Source: Parolsenella sp958406235 (GTDB lineage Bacteria; Actinomycetota; Coriobacteriia; Coriobacteriales; Atopobiaceae). Taken from it: 64,000 bases of DNA. Position 1 is the first letter of the stretch, and the number at the start of each line of letters is the position of its first letter. Below, piece after piece: positions 7,813 to 15,595 of the stretch. The translations under genes were made by a program, and so were the position numbers. The notes beneath the pieces were generated by a model. It was not told the DNA's origin, searched no databases, and was given only the letters and a program-made list of their open reading frames with translations. The stretch is from positions 248,001 through 312,000 of the forward strand of contig NZ_JBCLNF010000002.1 of the NCBI RefSeq assembly GCF_039062465.1, given 5' to 3'.

Positions 7813-9399
7813 TCATGCCGACACCGCCTCCTTGTCGCCGGAGACGCCAAAGGCGGCGGCCATGAGGTTATCCTGCGTGATATCCGACTTCTTGAACTCG
7901 CTGTTGATGCGGCCCTGGAACATGACCACGGCGCGGTCGGCGAGCTCGACGACCTCCTCCATGTCAGAGGAGATGAGAAGGATCGAAACGCCGGTCTTAC
8001 GGAGCTCCTGGAGCACGGCGTAGACGTCGCCACGAGCCGCGGCGTCGATGCCGCGGGTGGGCTCATCGAGGATGACGAGCTTGGGCTCGGTCGCGAAGAT
8101 GCGGCCGATGATGATCTTCTGCTGGTTGCCACCGGAAAGGCCGCCAACCTCCTGATCGAGGCCCGTCACCTTGGTGCGGAAGTCATTGACATAGCCCTGG
8201 CTGATCTCGTCGGCCTTCTTGGAGTTGAGCAGGAAGCTGCCGATCTTCTTGCCGCAGAGCAGCGAGCTCGTCGTGTTCTCGGAGACGTCGCGAATGCGGA
8301 AGAGGGCGTCGGCGAAGCGGTCCTCGGGCAGGTAGTTAACGCCGGCGTTAATGACGTCAGGCGTCTTCATGCCCGTGATGTCGCGACCGTCGAGGAGCAC
8401 CTTGCCGCCCAGCACCTTGTCACGGCCGAAGATGGTGGTCGCCATCTCGGTGCGGCCGGCGCCCACGACGCCAGCCATACCCACGATCTCGCCGGGGTAG
8501 ACCTTGAGGTTGACATCGGCGAAGCCATAGCCGCTGAAGTCCTTGAGCTCGAGAACGGGCCTCGCGTCGTAGTCGATAACGTCAGACGCGACAACCTTCT
8601 CCTTCTCGATGTTGCCGGCGTCGGGCGGGAGCAGCCCGCGGACAAGATCCTCACGCGTGAAGTCCTTCACGCTGCCCTGCATGGCGACGATGCCGTCGCG
8701 GAGGATGGCGACCGTCGTGGCGAGCTCGAAGACCTCGGCCAGACGGTGGGTGATGTAGACGATGCCAATGTTCTTCTTCTGCAGCTCATGCACGCAGTTG
8801 AACAGGCTCTGGACCTCATCGAAGGTAAGTGCCGAGGTGGGCTCGTCGAGGATGAGCACCTCGGGGTCGCGCATGAGGCCACGGAGAATCTCGACCATGC
8901 CCTGCTCCGCGATGGAGAGCGTGAGGGCCTTGCGGTCGAGGTCCATGTGCCAACCCGTGGTATCCATGACCTTCTCGAGGCGCTCGGACAGCACGGAGGG
9001 CTTCTCGTTGAAGCCAATCGTGATGTTCTCGCGCACGGTCATGTTCGGGAACAGCATGGGCTCCTGCGGAACCATATAGATGCTGTGGGCGAGAGCGGCC
9101 TTGGGGTTGGAGATGTCAACCTTGTCTCCGTCGATCTCGATCTCTCCGCTATCAGCCGAGTAGATGCCCATGATGATCTTCATGAGCGTCGACTTACCAG
9201 CGCCGTTACCTCCGATGAGCGCAAGCACCTCGCCCGGACGGACCTCCAGGCTAATGCCCTTCAGGACCGCGTTGGTTCCGAAGGACTTATAGATGTCGTG
9301 CACTGACAGAAGCGTGTCACGGCTCTGGATGTCCTCGACAACCTCGCGGAGGGCATGCGTGGCGCCCGTCGTGGGCGTCGTCTGGGTATCGTTGGTCAT
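7813..9399 (-). CDS. lsrA: AI-2 ABC transporter ATP-binding protein (two ATPase domains)
   Basis: A 528-residue tandem ABC ATPase of the sugar type. Domain 1 has a full Walker A (GGNGAGKST), a signature of the LSIAEQ form and Walker B VLILDEPTSAL. Domain 2 has the usual degenerate Walker A (GVVGAGRTE), a good signature (LSGGNQQK) and Walker B LVILDEPTRGID. That split is normal for RbsA/LsrA proteins. The start at 9399 is preceded by GGGAGGGA; the longer open frame to 9522 runs into the control region. It is the first gene of lsrACDBF and drives AI-2 import. Confidence 0.92.
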   Translation of the reverse strand: MTNDTQTTPTTGATHALREVVEDIQSRDTLLSVHDIYKSFGTNAVLKGISLEVRPGEVLALIGGNGAGKSTLMKIIMGIYSADSGEIEIDGDKVDISNPKAALAHSIYMVPQEPMLFPNMTVRENITIGFNEKPSVLSERLEKVMDTTGWHMDLDRKALTLSIAEQGMVEILRGLMRDPEVLILDEPTSALTFDEVQSLFNCVHELQKKNIGIVYITHRLAEVFELATTVAILRDGIVAMQGSVKDFTREDLVRGLLPPDAGNIEKEKVVASDVIDYDARPVLELKDFSGYGFADVNLKVYPGEIVGMAGVVGAGRTEMATTIFGRDKVLGGKVLLDGRDITGMKTPDVINAGVNYLPEDRFADALFRIRDVSENTTSSLLCGKKIGSFLLNSKKADEISQGYVNDFRTKVTGLDQEVGGLSGGNQQKIIIGRIFATEPKLVILDEPTRGIDAAARGDVYAVLQELRKTGVSILLISSDMEEVVELADRAVVMFQGRINSEFKKSDITQDNLMAAAFGVSGDKEAVSA

Positions 9400-9932
9400 T
9401 CGATTCCCTCCCCTTGGACAAATGACACAGTCAGCAACGAAATACTTCGATACGCCTAAGACGGTATCCATTCGACCCCGCCCGCCAAATACCGTGGAGA
9501 CCGAACGGTAGGAATTGGCCAACGAACGGTAATTTGCTCACGAGGTGGACGATTGTCCAGAATTGTAAGCAATCAAGTGTCGCCATAACAGGCTTGTGGC
9601 GGCCCACCATCTAGACCCAGTATCTTGCGGACAGATTTGCATTTCACGCAGCAGCTTTGTTTCATGCGGATTACACCCCATATAAATGCGATTATTTACG
9701 CGCCAACATCCCATTGGTGCTGTTCGCCTAGGAGTTCAGACCTCTCGCGGGAATTACCATCGCATTCGATTGACTCTCCCTTATGTGAGGGGTATAGCAA
9801 AAGCGTACTTTTGTTGGATGCTTCAACATTTGTTCGCTTTTAAGGGCTCATTCAGAAGCCTTCTTACAGCGACGGCGCGCCGCGCAAATGGCTGCGCCGC
9901 ACAGCAAGGCACCCGAGGGGAGGGGGCGGCAC
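9400..9932. promoter_or_regulatory. Divergent lsr control region
   Basis: This 533-base region separates lsrA (leftward) from lsrR (rightward). It is AT-richer than its surroundings between about 9540 and 9870 and contains no credible gene. The lsrA-proximal part carries four ACGGTA hexamers: direct at 9461-9466, 9507-9512 and 9528-9533, inverted at 9492-9497. The last two direct copies belong to a 9-base repeat (CGAACGGTA at 9504 and 9525) exactly 21 bp apart, two helical turns. The lsrR-proximal part carries a nested inverted repeat at 9799-9841 (AAAAGCG/CGCTTTT outer arms, GTTG/CAAC inner arms). Either could bind LsrR; binding is inferred. Confidence 0.6.
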
Positions 9933-10859
9933 ATGGCCGATGCAGACTACCAGTTGATGCTCAAGGCAACCTGGTACTACTACATGGAGAACTACACCCA
10001 GCAGCAGATCTCACAACTTCTGGGTGTGAGTAGGGCCAAGGTCATTCGCCTTCTCGACGAGGCGCGTGCCACCGGGGTCATCCGCTTCCTGTTCCGTGAG
10101 GACGACCGCGCCCGCATGGAGGTCGAGCGCGAGTTGATCGGCCACTTCGGCCTCGAGGACGCCTTCGTCGTACCCACGCCCGCCCACACCGCGGACCTCA
10201 CGCAGAGCATCGCCCAGGCGGCCTCCGTCTACATCTCGGACCACCTGCGCGCGGACGGCTTCCTCAACATCGGCTATGGCGACATGACGGGCCTCATCCT
10301 CGACAACCTTGCCTCGAGCCGACGCTCCGACATCAACGTCGCGAGCCTCACGGGCGGCGTGAGCTACTACCTGCCCAAGGTGAGCTCCGAGGTCTTCGCG
10401 ATGCACCTCTATCTCGTGCCCTCGCCCCTGATTCTCTCCTCCGCCGAACTCAGGGATCAGCTCCTCAAGGAGCCGGCGATCCAGGACGTCTTCCGCATGA
10501 CCTCCCACGCGGACATGACCGTCGTGGGCGTGGGCAGTATGGACGAGGACGCCACGATCATCCGCAACGGCATCCTCTCCAAGACGGACTTCGCGCTCCT
10601 CAAGATGCAGGGCGCCGTGGGAGACATCCTCAATCACTTCATCGACGCCGACGGTAACCCCGTGGGAACCTCCATCGAGGACCGCATCGTCAGCTCGAGC
10701 CTCGACAAGCTCCAGAGCATGCGCAACGTCATCGGCGCGGCGGGAGGCTCCGTAAAGGTGCCCGCTATGCACGCGGCCCTCACGCACGGCTATTTCAACG
10801 TCCTCGTCACGGACGAACAAACGGCAAAGGAACTCCTCGAGTATTCGACCAAGAGCTAG
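9933..10859 (+). CDS. lsrR: Transcriptional regulator of the lsr operon (SorC family)
   Basis: A 308-residue SorC/DeoR-type regulator. An N-terminal helix-turn-helix (YTQQQISQLLGVSRAKVIRLLDEA) is joined to a sugar-phosphate-binding domain (IGYGDMTGLILDNL, GVGSMDEDATIIRNGILS, DADGNPVGTSIEDRIV). In enteric bacteria LsrR represses lsr until phospho-AI-2 binds it. The start at 9933 has GAGGGGAGGG at 9915-9925, 8 bases upstream; the ATG at 9888 lacks a site. lsrK follows after 12 bases, so repressor and the kinase that makes its inducer are co-expressed. Confidence 0.9.
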   Translation: MADADYQLMLKATWYYYMENYTQQQISQLLGVSRAKVIRLLDEARATGVIRFLFREDDRARMEVERELIGHFGLEDAFVVPTPAHTADLTQSIAQAASVYISDHLRADGFLNIGYGDMTGLILDNLASSRRSDINVASLTGGVSYYLPKVSSEVFAMHLYLVPSPLILSSAELRDQLLKEPAIQDVFRMTSHADMTVVGVGSMDEDATIIRNGILSKTDFALLKMQGAVGDILNHFIDADGNPVGTSIEDRIVSSSLDKLQSMRNVIGAAGGSVKVPAMHAALTHGYFNVLVTDEQTAKELLEYSTKS

Positions 10860-10871
10860 GAGATGTACGCC

Positions 10872-12434
10872 ATGGCAAAGTACCTGATGGCAATGGACGC
10901 GGGAACCGGCAGCGTGCGCGCTGTCATCTTCTCCACCGAAGGCGACCAGGTGGGCTGCGTCCAGAAGGAGTGGACCCACAACGAGGATCCCCGTTGGCCC
11001 GGCAGCATGGACTTCGACTGGGTAACCAACTGGGAGCTTGCCCGCACCTGCGTGAGCGAGGTTCTAGCCGAGACGGGCATCGACGCCTCCGACATCGCCG
11101 CCGTCTCAACCACCTGCATGCGCGAGGGCATCCTCCTCTATGACGAGAAGGGCAACGAGATTTGGGCTTGTGCCAACGTCGACGCCCGCTCAAACGACGA
11201 GGTGGGCGAACTCATCGCCATGAACCCGGAGCTTGAGGCGGAGCTCTACCGCGAGAGCGGCCAGACCTACGCCCTCGGCGCCCTCCCGCGCCTGCTGTGG
11301 GTCAAGAATAAGATGCCCGAGGTCTACGAGAAGACCGCCCGCATCGGCATGTTCAACGACTGGCTCATCTACAAGCTCACCGGCGAGCTGGCCGTCGAGC
11401 CCTCCAACGGCTCGACCACCGGCATCATGAGCCTCGAGACCCGCAACTGGGACCCGACCATCGCCGAGCGCTGCGGTCTGCGCACCGACATCTTCGGCGC
11501 GGTCAAGGAGAGCGGCGAGCTCGCCGGCCACGTCAACGCCAAGGGCGCCGCTGACACCGGCCTTGCCGAGGGCACGCCCGTCATCGTTGGCGGCGGCGAC
11601 TGCCAGCTTGGCATGATCGGCGTGGGCGCCTGCCTCCCCAACCAGGCCGGCGTCTTTGGCGGCAGCTTCTGGCAGTACGAGTTCAACACCGACAACGCTG
11701 CCACCGACCCGCAGTGCCGCGTGCGCGTGAACTGCCACGCCACCCCAGGCGTCTGGCAGTACGAGGCGCTCGCCTTCAAGCCGGGCCTCGTTATGCGCTG
11801 GTTCCGCGACGGCTTCTGCCAGGCGGAGAAGGAGCAGGCCAAGGCCGAGGGCCGCGATGTCTATGACGTCATGAACGAGCACGCCGAGAAGATCCCCGCG
11901 GGCTCCTACGGCATGCTCTGCTGCTTCAGCGACGTCATGAACTACATCCACTGGACGCACTCCTCGCCCACCTTCACCAACTTCGAGCTCGAGCCGGAGA
12001 AGTTCAACAAGTACACCTTCTACCGTGCCATCCTCGAGAACACGGCGCTGCTCGTCCGTGGTCACATCGACCTCGTCCGCGAGGCCACGGGCAACGAGCC
12101 CGACGAGCTCATGTTCGCCGGCGGCGCCTCCAAGAGCCCCCTCTGGAGCCAGATCGTCGCCGATGTCACGGGCAAGACGGTCAAGGTCCCCGTGGTGAAG
12201 GAGGCCACCGCCCTTGGCGCCGCCATCATCGCCGGCACCGGCGTGGGCATCTACCCGAGCGTCTCCGAGGGTGCCAAGCAGGTCGTCAAGTTCGAGCGCA
12301 CCTTTGAGCCCAACCCCGAGAACGCCGCCGTCTACGAGGAGCTTTACAAGACATGGCGCGAGGTCTACAAGGCGCAGTTTGCGCTGAGCGAGGCCGGCGT
12401 GACCAAGAGCATGTGGCGCGCCCCCGGCCTGTAA
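10872..12434 (+). CDS. lsrK: Autoinducer-2 kinase (FGGY family)
   Basis: A 520-residue FGGY carbohydrate kinase. It phosphorylates the open form of AI-2 (DPD) in the cytoplasm, which traps it and creates the LsrR inducer. The N-terminal phosphate-binding loop is DAGTGSVRAVIF, and the nucleotide-binding C-terminal domain has FAGGASKSPLWSQIVADVTG. The LsrK-like sequence HNEDPRWPGSMDFDW supports LsrK over xylulose or glycerol kinase. The start at 10872 has TAGGAG nine bases upstream, formed partly by the lsrR stop codon. The ATG at 10863 abuts that site and is too close. Confidence 0.92.
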   Translation: MAKYLMAMDAGTGSVRAVIFSTEGDQVGCVQKEWTHNEDPRWPGSMDFDWVTNWELARTCVSEVLAETGIDASDIAAVSTTCMREGILLYDEKGNEIWACANVDARSNDEVGELIAMNPELEAELYRESGQTYALGALPRLLWVKNKMPEVYEKTARIGMFNDWLIYKLTGELAVEPSNGSTTGIMSLETRNWDPTIAERCGLRTDIFGAVKESGELAGHVNAKGAADTGLAEGTPVIVGGGDCQLGMIGVGACLPNQAGVFGGSFWQYEFNTDNAATDPQCRVRVNCHATPGVWQYEALAFKPGLVMRWFRDGFCQAEKEQAKAEGRDVYDVMNEHAEKIPAGSYGMLCCFSDVMNYIHWTHSSPTFTNFELEPEKFNKYTFYRAILENTALLVRGHIDLVREATGNEPDELMFAGGASKSPLWSQIVADVTGKTVKVPVVKEATALGAAIIAGTGVGIYPSVSEGAKQVVKFERTFEPNPENAAVYEELYKTWREVYKAQFALSEAGVTKSMWRAPGL

Positions 12435-12547
12435 GGTCCTCGCACGCCGCGATGGCTCGTAGCTATGCGCCACCGCGGCGCCGATTCGCCCATCGGGCAA
12501 GCGCGAGCGTTTGCCCGCCAGCAGTCCGACCGCGCACGCTCGCGTAT

Positions 12548-12590
12548 CAATTAGTTCCAGTCCGCACAGCCAATTAGTCCCAGTCAGCAC
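12548..12590. repeat. 20-bp tandem repeat ahead of the cupin gene
   Basis: Two copies of a 20-base sequence (12548-12567 and 12571-12590) have a 23-bp period and two mismatches. The common core is CAATTAGT(T/C)CCAGTC. They lie 34 bases before the cupin start, inside the 189-base lsrK-cupin gap, and may be a regulator site or part of a second promoter. Confidence 0.6.
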
Positions 12591-12623
12591 GCCCAGCGCC
12601 TGGGTGAGTAAAAGGAGCAGAAC

Positions 12624-12983
12624 ATGGCAGAGACCTTCGTCGTCAACGAGAACGACTTCGAGTATCGCTTCGGTGATTCCGGCCCCAAGTACCTCATGAA
12701 GGGCCCGCGCATGAACTACGCGCTGGTACAGTTCCAGCCCCACCAGAACTTCCAGGCCCACCACCACAACATCATGGAGGAGAACTTCTTCATCCTCGAG
12801 GGTAAGGTCGACATCGTGGTCGACGGCGTCGTACACACGCTGTCCGCCGGAGACTTCATTCACATTGGCCCGGGTGAGGTCCACTTCGTGAACAACCCGT
12901 ATGACGAGCCCATCAAGATGGTCTCCACCCTCGCCCCCTTCCAGGAGGTCGACAAGATCGAGGACCCGAACCCCGAGTACTAG
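12624..12983 (+). CDS. Small cupin-domain protein in the lsr locus
   Basis: A 119-residue single-domain cupin. Motif 1 contains HHH at 46-48 followed by EE at 52-53 and Gly60; motif 2 is PGEVHFVN with His87. A metal site of three His and one Glu is therefore likely. The ribosome site AAAGGAG precedes the ATG. It follows lsrK in the same direction. No LsrG-type monooxygenase-fold gene is present in the locus, so this protein may do the step between LsrK and LsrF (isomerising phospho-DPD) or bind the signal. That role is inferred from position only; other small cupins are isomerases or sugar-binding proteins. Confidence 0.75.
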   Translation: MAETFVVNENDFEYRFGDSGPKYLMKGPRMNYALVQFQPHQNFQAHHHNIMEENFFILEGKVDIVVDGVVHTLSAGDFIHIGPGEVHFVNNPYDEPIKMVSTLAPFQEVDKIEDPNPEY

Positions 12984-13036
12984 AGACATCGTGCCCGACA
13001 CGAAAACCTCGTGTTCGGTAGAATGTTCTTCTGCTC

Positions 13037-13127
13037 GGAGGAGTGGCAGAGCGGTTGAATGCGGCGGTCTTGAAAACCGTTGGGCGGCTCGTCCGTCTCG
13101 AGAGTTCGAATCTCTCCTCCTCCGCCA
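13037..13127 (+). tRNA. tRNA-Ser (anticodon UGA)
   Basis: A 91-base class II tRNA with an encoded CCA end. Acceptor arms GGAGGAG (13037-13043) and CTCCTCC pair perfectly. The anticodon loop CTTGAAA gives UGA, reading UCN serine codons. A long variable arm and the T arm GAGAG-TTCGAAT-CTCTC are clear. Confidence 0.97.
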
Positions 13128-13137
13128 TTTGACGTGT

Positions 13138-13175
13138 AAGCGGGACGGCGACGGTAGTGTCGCTGCCCCGCTTTT
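13138..13175 (+). terminator. Terminator after tRNA-Ser
   Basis: A 15-bp stem (13138-13152 with 13159-13173 approximately) has one mismatch and one G-T pair and is followed by TTTT. It is placed 10 bases after the tRNA. Confidence 0.8.
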
Positions 13176-13302
13176 GCTTACCCTGGAATGACCAGCGCCG
13201 CGCCGGGCCAAATACCGAGCCGGTCCACGCTCGGCCGCCATAGCACCTGGGTATACTCCACACCAAACGTCGCAGGAAGCGACATTACCGCAAGGAGACA
13301 CC

Positions 13303-13848
13303 ATGCCCGCCATTATCGTCATCGTCGTCATCGCGATTGCCGTCGCGCTCTTCTGCATCAAGATGAGCAACGATATCGTTCGCGCTTCCAATCGCTGCGA
13401 CAACGCCTGGGATCAGATTAACGCCCAGCTCAAGCGTCGCGCAGACCTCATCCCCAACCTCGTCGAGACCGTCAAGGGCTACGCTTCGCACGAGTCCGGC
13501 ACGCTCGAGGCCGTCATCGCCGCTCGCAACGGCGTTGCCGCCGCGGCCACGCCCGAGGATGTCATGGCCGCCAACAACCAGCTCACCGGCGCCCTCCGCC
13601 AGCTCTTCGCCCTTTCCGAGAGCTACCCCGACCTGAAGGCCAACGCCAACTTCCAGCAGCTTCAGGCGCAACTTGAGGAGACTGAGAACAAGATCGTCTA
13701 TGCTCGCCAGAGCTATAACGACTGCGTCCTCATGTTCAACAACGCGATCCAGACCTTCCCCGGCACCCTCTTCGCCGGCGGCCGCACGCCCAAGAAGGGC
13801 TTCGAGATCTCCGAGGCTGACGCCACCGCACCCCGGGTGCAGTTCTAG
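13303..13848 (+). CDS. lemA: LemA family membrane protein
   Basis: A 181-residue protein with one N-terminal membrane helix (PAIIVIVVIAIAVALFCI) and a helical-bundle LemA domain (SNRCDNAWDQINAQLKRRADLIPNLVETVKGY, ARQSYNDCVLMFNNAIQTFPG). Such proteins have the soluble domain outside or at the membrane surface, and their biochemical role is not settled. The site AAGGAGA precedes the ATG at 13303. No TPM-domain or protease partner is adjacent, unlike many lemA loci. It is monocistronic: tRNA terminator before, long hairpin after. Confidence 0.92.
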   Translation: MPAIIVIVVIAIAVALFCIKMSNDIVRASNRCDNAWDQINAQLKRRADLIPNLVETVKGYASHESGTLEAVIAARNGVAAAATPEDVMAANNQLTGALRQLFALSESYPDLKANANFQQLQAQLEETENKIVYARQSYNDCVLMFNNAIQTFPGTLFAGGRTPKKGFEISEADATAPRVQF

Positions 13849-13867
13849 TCTCGCCCACATATAAGCC

Positions 13868-13943
13868 GGAAGGCCCCATCCCATTTCGTCGCATTCTCGC
13901 GCTTTGCGCTCGAAAAATGCTCCTCAATGGGATGGGGCCTTCC
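13868..13943 (+). terminator. Long-stem terminator after lemA
   Basis: A perfect 18-bp inverted repeat (13868-13885 with 13926-13943) with a 40-base loop that can itself fold in part. It lies 19 bases after lemA. Confidence 0.75.
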
Positions 13944-13989
13944 TCTACGTAGTCGAAACGTATCCCTTAGCTTCTTCTTTCAACTTGCA

Positions 13990-14093
13990 CTTAAGAAGCG
14001 AATGAAAGCGCTCTAACGAGCGCGGCGGGGCGAGGGGAAGGTTGAGAGGCATTCCCCGCCCGCTCTTAAGAAGCGAATGAAAGCGCTCTAACG
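13990..14093. repeat. 29-bp direct repeat with cre-like core
   Basis: A 29-base sequence occurs identically at 13990-14018 and 14065-14093 (period 75). The sequence after each copy is also related (GTTGAGAGGCATT and GTTGAGGGGCATT). The repeat contains TGAAAGCGCTCTAA, which fits 13 of the 14 positions of the cre consensus used by CcpA/LacI-family regulators. The region is between convergent lemA and deoC, not in front of a gene, so a classical promoter role is unlikely. Confidence 0.7.
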
Positions 14094-14097
14094 GCCG

Positions 14098-14183
14098 CCG
14101 AAAGGGTGGGGGAGGGTTGAGGGGCATTTTCGCAGCGCGCAACGCGCGCAAGTATGCCCCGAGGCCCTCCCCCACCCTTTCGG
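14098..14183 (-). terminator. Terminator of deoC
   Basis: A perfect 19-bp stem (14098-14116 with 14165-14183) with further imperfect pairing inside lies 11 bases beyond the deoC stop on the minus strand. Confidence 0.75.
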
Positions 14184-14194
14184 CTTGGGATCCG

Positions 14195-14839
14195 TTAGCA
14201 GCCGGCCATGATCTGGATTCCGGCGCTGCAGCCGAGACGGTCGGCTCCGGCCTCGACCATGGCACGGGCCTCGTCGGCGGTGTGGATGCCGCCGGCAGCC
14301 TTGACCAGGCAGCGGTCGCCCACGGTCTTGCGCATAAGGGCGACATCGGCCACGGTAGCGCCACCGGTGGAGAAGCCCGTGCTCGTCTTCACAAAGGTCG
14401 CTCCGGCCTCGACGGAGAGCTCGCAGGCCTTAACCTTCTGCTCGTCCGTAAGCAGGCAGGCCTCGATGATGACCTTCACGCACTTGCCGTCAGCAGCCTT
14501 CACGACGGCCGCGATGTCGTCGCGCACGGCGTCGTATTCGCCATCGAGCAGCCAACCGACGTTGATGACCATGTCGACCTCGTCAGCGCGCGCCTCGACG
14601 GCAAGGCGAGTCTCGGCGGCCTTGGCCTCAGTCAGCATGGCGCCGAGGGGGAAGCCGACGACGCAGCACGTGTTAACCTCGCTGCCGGCCAGCTTCTCGT
14701 GGGCAAGCGGTACCCAGCAGGTGTTCACGCAGACAGAGGCGAAGTTGTACTCCAGAGCCTCGTCGCAGAGCTTCTCGATCTGAGCGCGCGTGGCATTGGC
14801 CTTCAGCAGCGTGTGGTCGATCATGCGGTTAAGTTCCAT
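14195..14839 (-). CDS. deoC: Deoxyribose-phosphate aldolase
   Basis: A 214-residue class I aldolase that cleaves 2-deoxyribose-5-phosphate to glyceraldehyde-3-phosphate and acetaldehyde. The Schiff-base lysine is Lys151 in FVKTSTGFSTGGAT, with the acid residues in DEVDMVIN and the phosphate loop in KAAGGIHT. The length is that of the shorter bacterial form. The site AGGAGG precedes the ATG. It lies downstream of, and in the same direction as, the ula-type PTS genes, but after a 268-base gap. Another DeoC is encoded at 30565-31296 with only moderate similarity. Confidence 0.95.
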   Translation of the reverse strand: MELNRMIDHTLLKANATRAQIEKLCDEALEYNFASVCVNTCWVPLAHEKLAGSEVNTCCVVGFPLGAMLTEAKAAETRLAVEARADEVDMVINVGWLLDGEYDAVRDDIAAVVKAADGKCVKVIIEACLLTDEQKVKACELSVEAGATFVKTSTGFSTGGATVADVALMRKTVGDRCLVKAAGGIHTADEARAMVEAGADRLGCSAGIQIMAGC

Positions 14840-15107
14840 GGTTCCTCCTTTGCTTAGCGCCCGCAGGCGCTCTGTCTACAAAGCGAGACACGCCACAGGT
14901 GTGCCTGGCTTCAAAGACAGATCTGCTTTGCTTTGCTGAAGACTGGCGCGTGACCAACCGCGAGATGACCTTTGTAGCACCAGAGCTCATATCCAAATGA
15001 AAGACCCGGGCCGCCGCCAGCTTTCGCCACGCGACAGCACCGGGCCCGTTCCTCTGGAAAGGATTCCATCAAATTTGATGGTATGCGCCCATGGGGCGCG
15101 GAGATGC
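14840..15107. other. Gap between ulaB and deoC
   Basis: No gene is visible here. The part near ulaB (about 15004-15050) has an imperfect GC-rich inverted repeat followed on the minus strand by TCTTTCATTT, probably the terminator of the PTS operon. The part near deoC should hold its promoter; nothing with a convincing -35/-10 pair was identified. Confidence 0.4.
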
Positions 15108-15392
15108 TTACTGCTCGAGAGCAGCGACCAGCTTCTCCTTGAGCTCGTTCTTATCAACGATGTTGGTGAGAACGACCTTGCGCTCATCAGGAACACCCTT
15201 GATGAAGTCAGCGAGATCGCGGCCGACGACGAAGAGGTCAGCCATCTCAGGCGTAACGTCAGAGGTGGTGGTGTGGCCAACGGTGACATCGCTCTTGCCG
15301 AGCTCCTTGAGGACGCTCTCGATGTTCATCTGGACCATAAGGCTGGAGCCGAGGCCAGAACCACAAGCGCACATAATGCTGCGGACTTCCAT
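15108..15392 (-). CDS. ulaB: PTS EIIB component, ascorbate (UlaB) type
   Basis: A 94-residue cytoplasmic phosphocarrier of the lactose/cellobiose-like IIB fold. The P-loop CACGSGLGSS contains the expected phosphocysteine (Cys10, with a second Cys at position 8). The start at 15392 follows AGAGGAAA; the in-frame ATG at 15407 lacks a site. It receives phosphate from the EIIA (17111-17566) and passes it to sugar carried by the EIIC. It is 203 bases beyond the EIIC gene, with GC-rich inverted repeats in the gap. Confidence 0.88.
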   Translation of the reverse strand: MEVRSIMCACGSGLGSSLMVQMNIESVLKELGKSDVTVGHTTTSDVTPEMADLFVVGRDLADFIKGVPDERKVVLTNIVDKNELKEKLVAALEQ

Positions 15393-15480
15393 GTTTCCTC
15401 TTTTCATATCGCGATTGGCCGGAGGGCCAGCCGCTTGTTGGCGGTACGCGGATGCCCGCGCATATCAGATATTACCCAAT

Positions 15481-15579
15481 TGCGGGGCCGAAGCCGCAGC
15501 CCCGACCCCGCAACCGGTAAGTGACACTATTTAAGGGTTAGACGGATAACACGAGCTAAAGCGCCATGTTGGTCGCTAA
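15481..15579 (-). other. Inverted repeats between ulaA and ulaB
   Basis: The 203-base gap contains two inverted repeats: TGCGGGG/CCCCGCA spanning 15481-15512, and AGGGTTAG/CTAACCCT spanning about 15532-15579. The second is close behind the ulaA stop on the minus strand. They may limit read-through into ulaB. The loops are long, so this is uncertain. Confidence 0.35.
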
Positions 15580-15595
15580 CCCTCCGCAGCAGATG

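Noticed and set aside
12624..12983. Calling the cupin lsrG
   Set aside because: LsrG is an ABM-fold protein; this is a clear cupin by motif, so only a possible functional substitution is claimed.
11190..13403. A 737-codon minus-strand frame spanning lsrK, the cupin and tRNA-Ser
   Set aside because: It runs through a tRNA gene and a terminator on the opposite strand and has the composition of an antisense shadow.
13945..14364. A 139-codon minus-strand frame with a repeated LERFHSLLK peptide
   Set aside because: The peptide repeat only reflects the 29-bp DNA repeat; the frame overlaps deoC in another frame and has no start signal.
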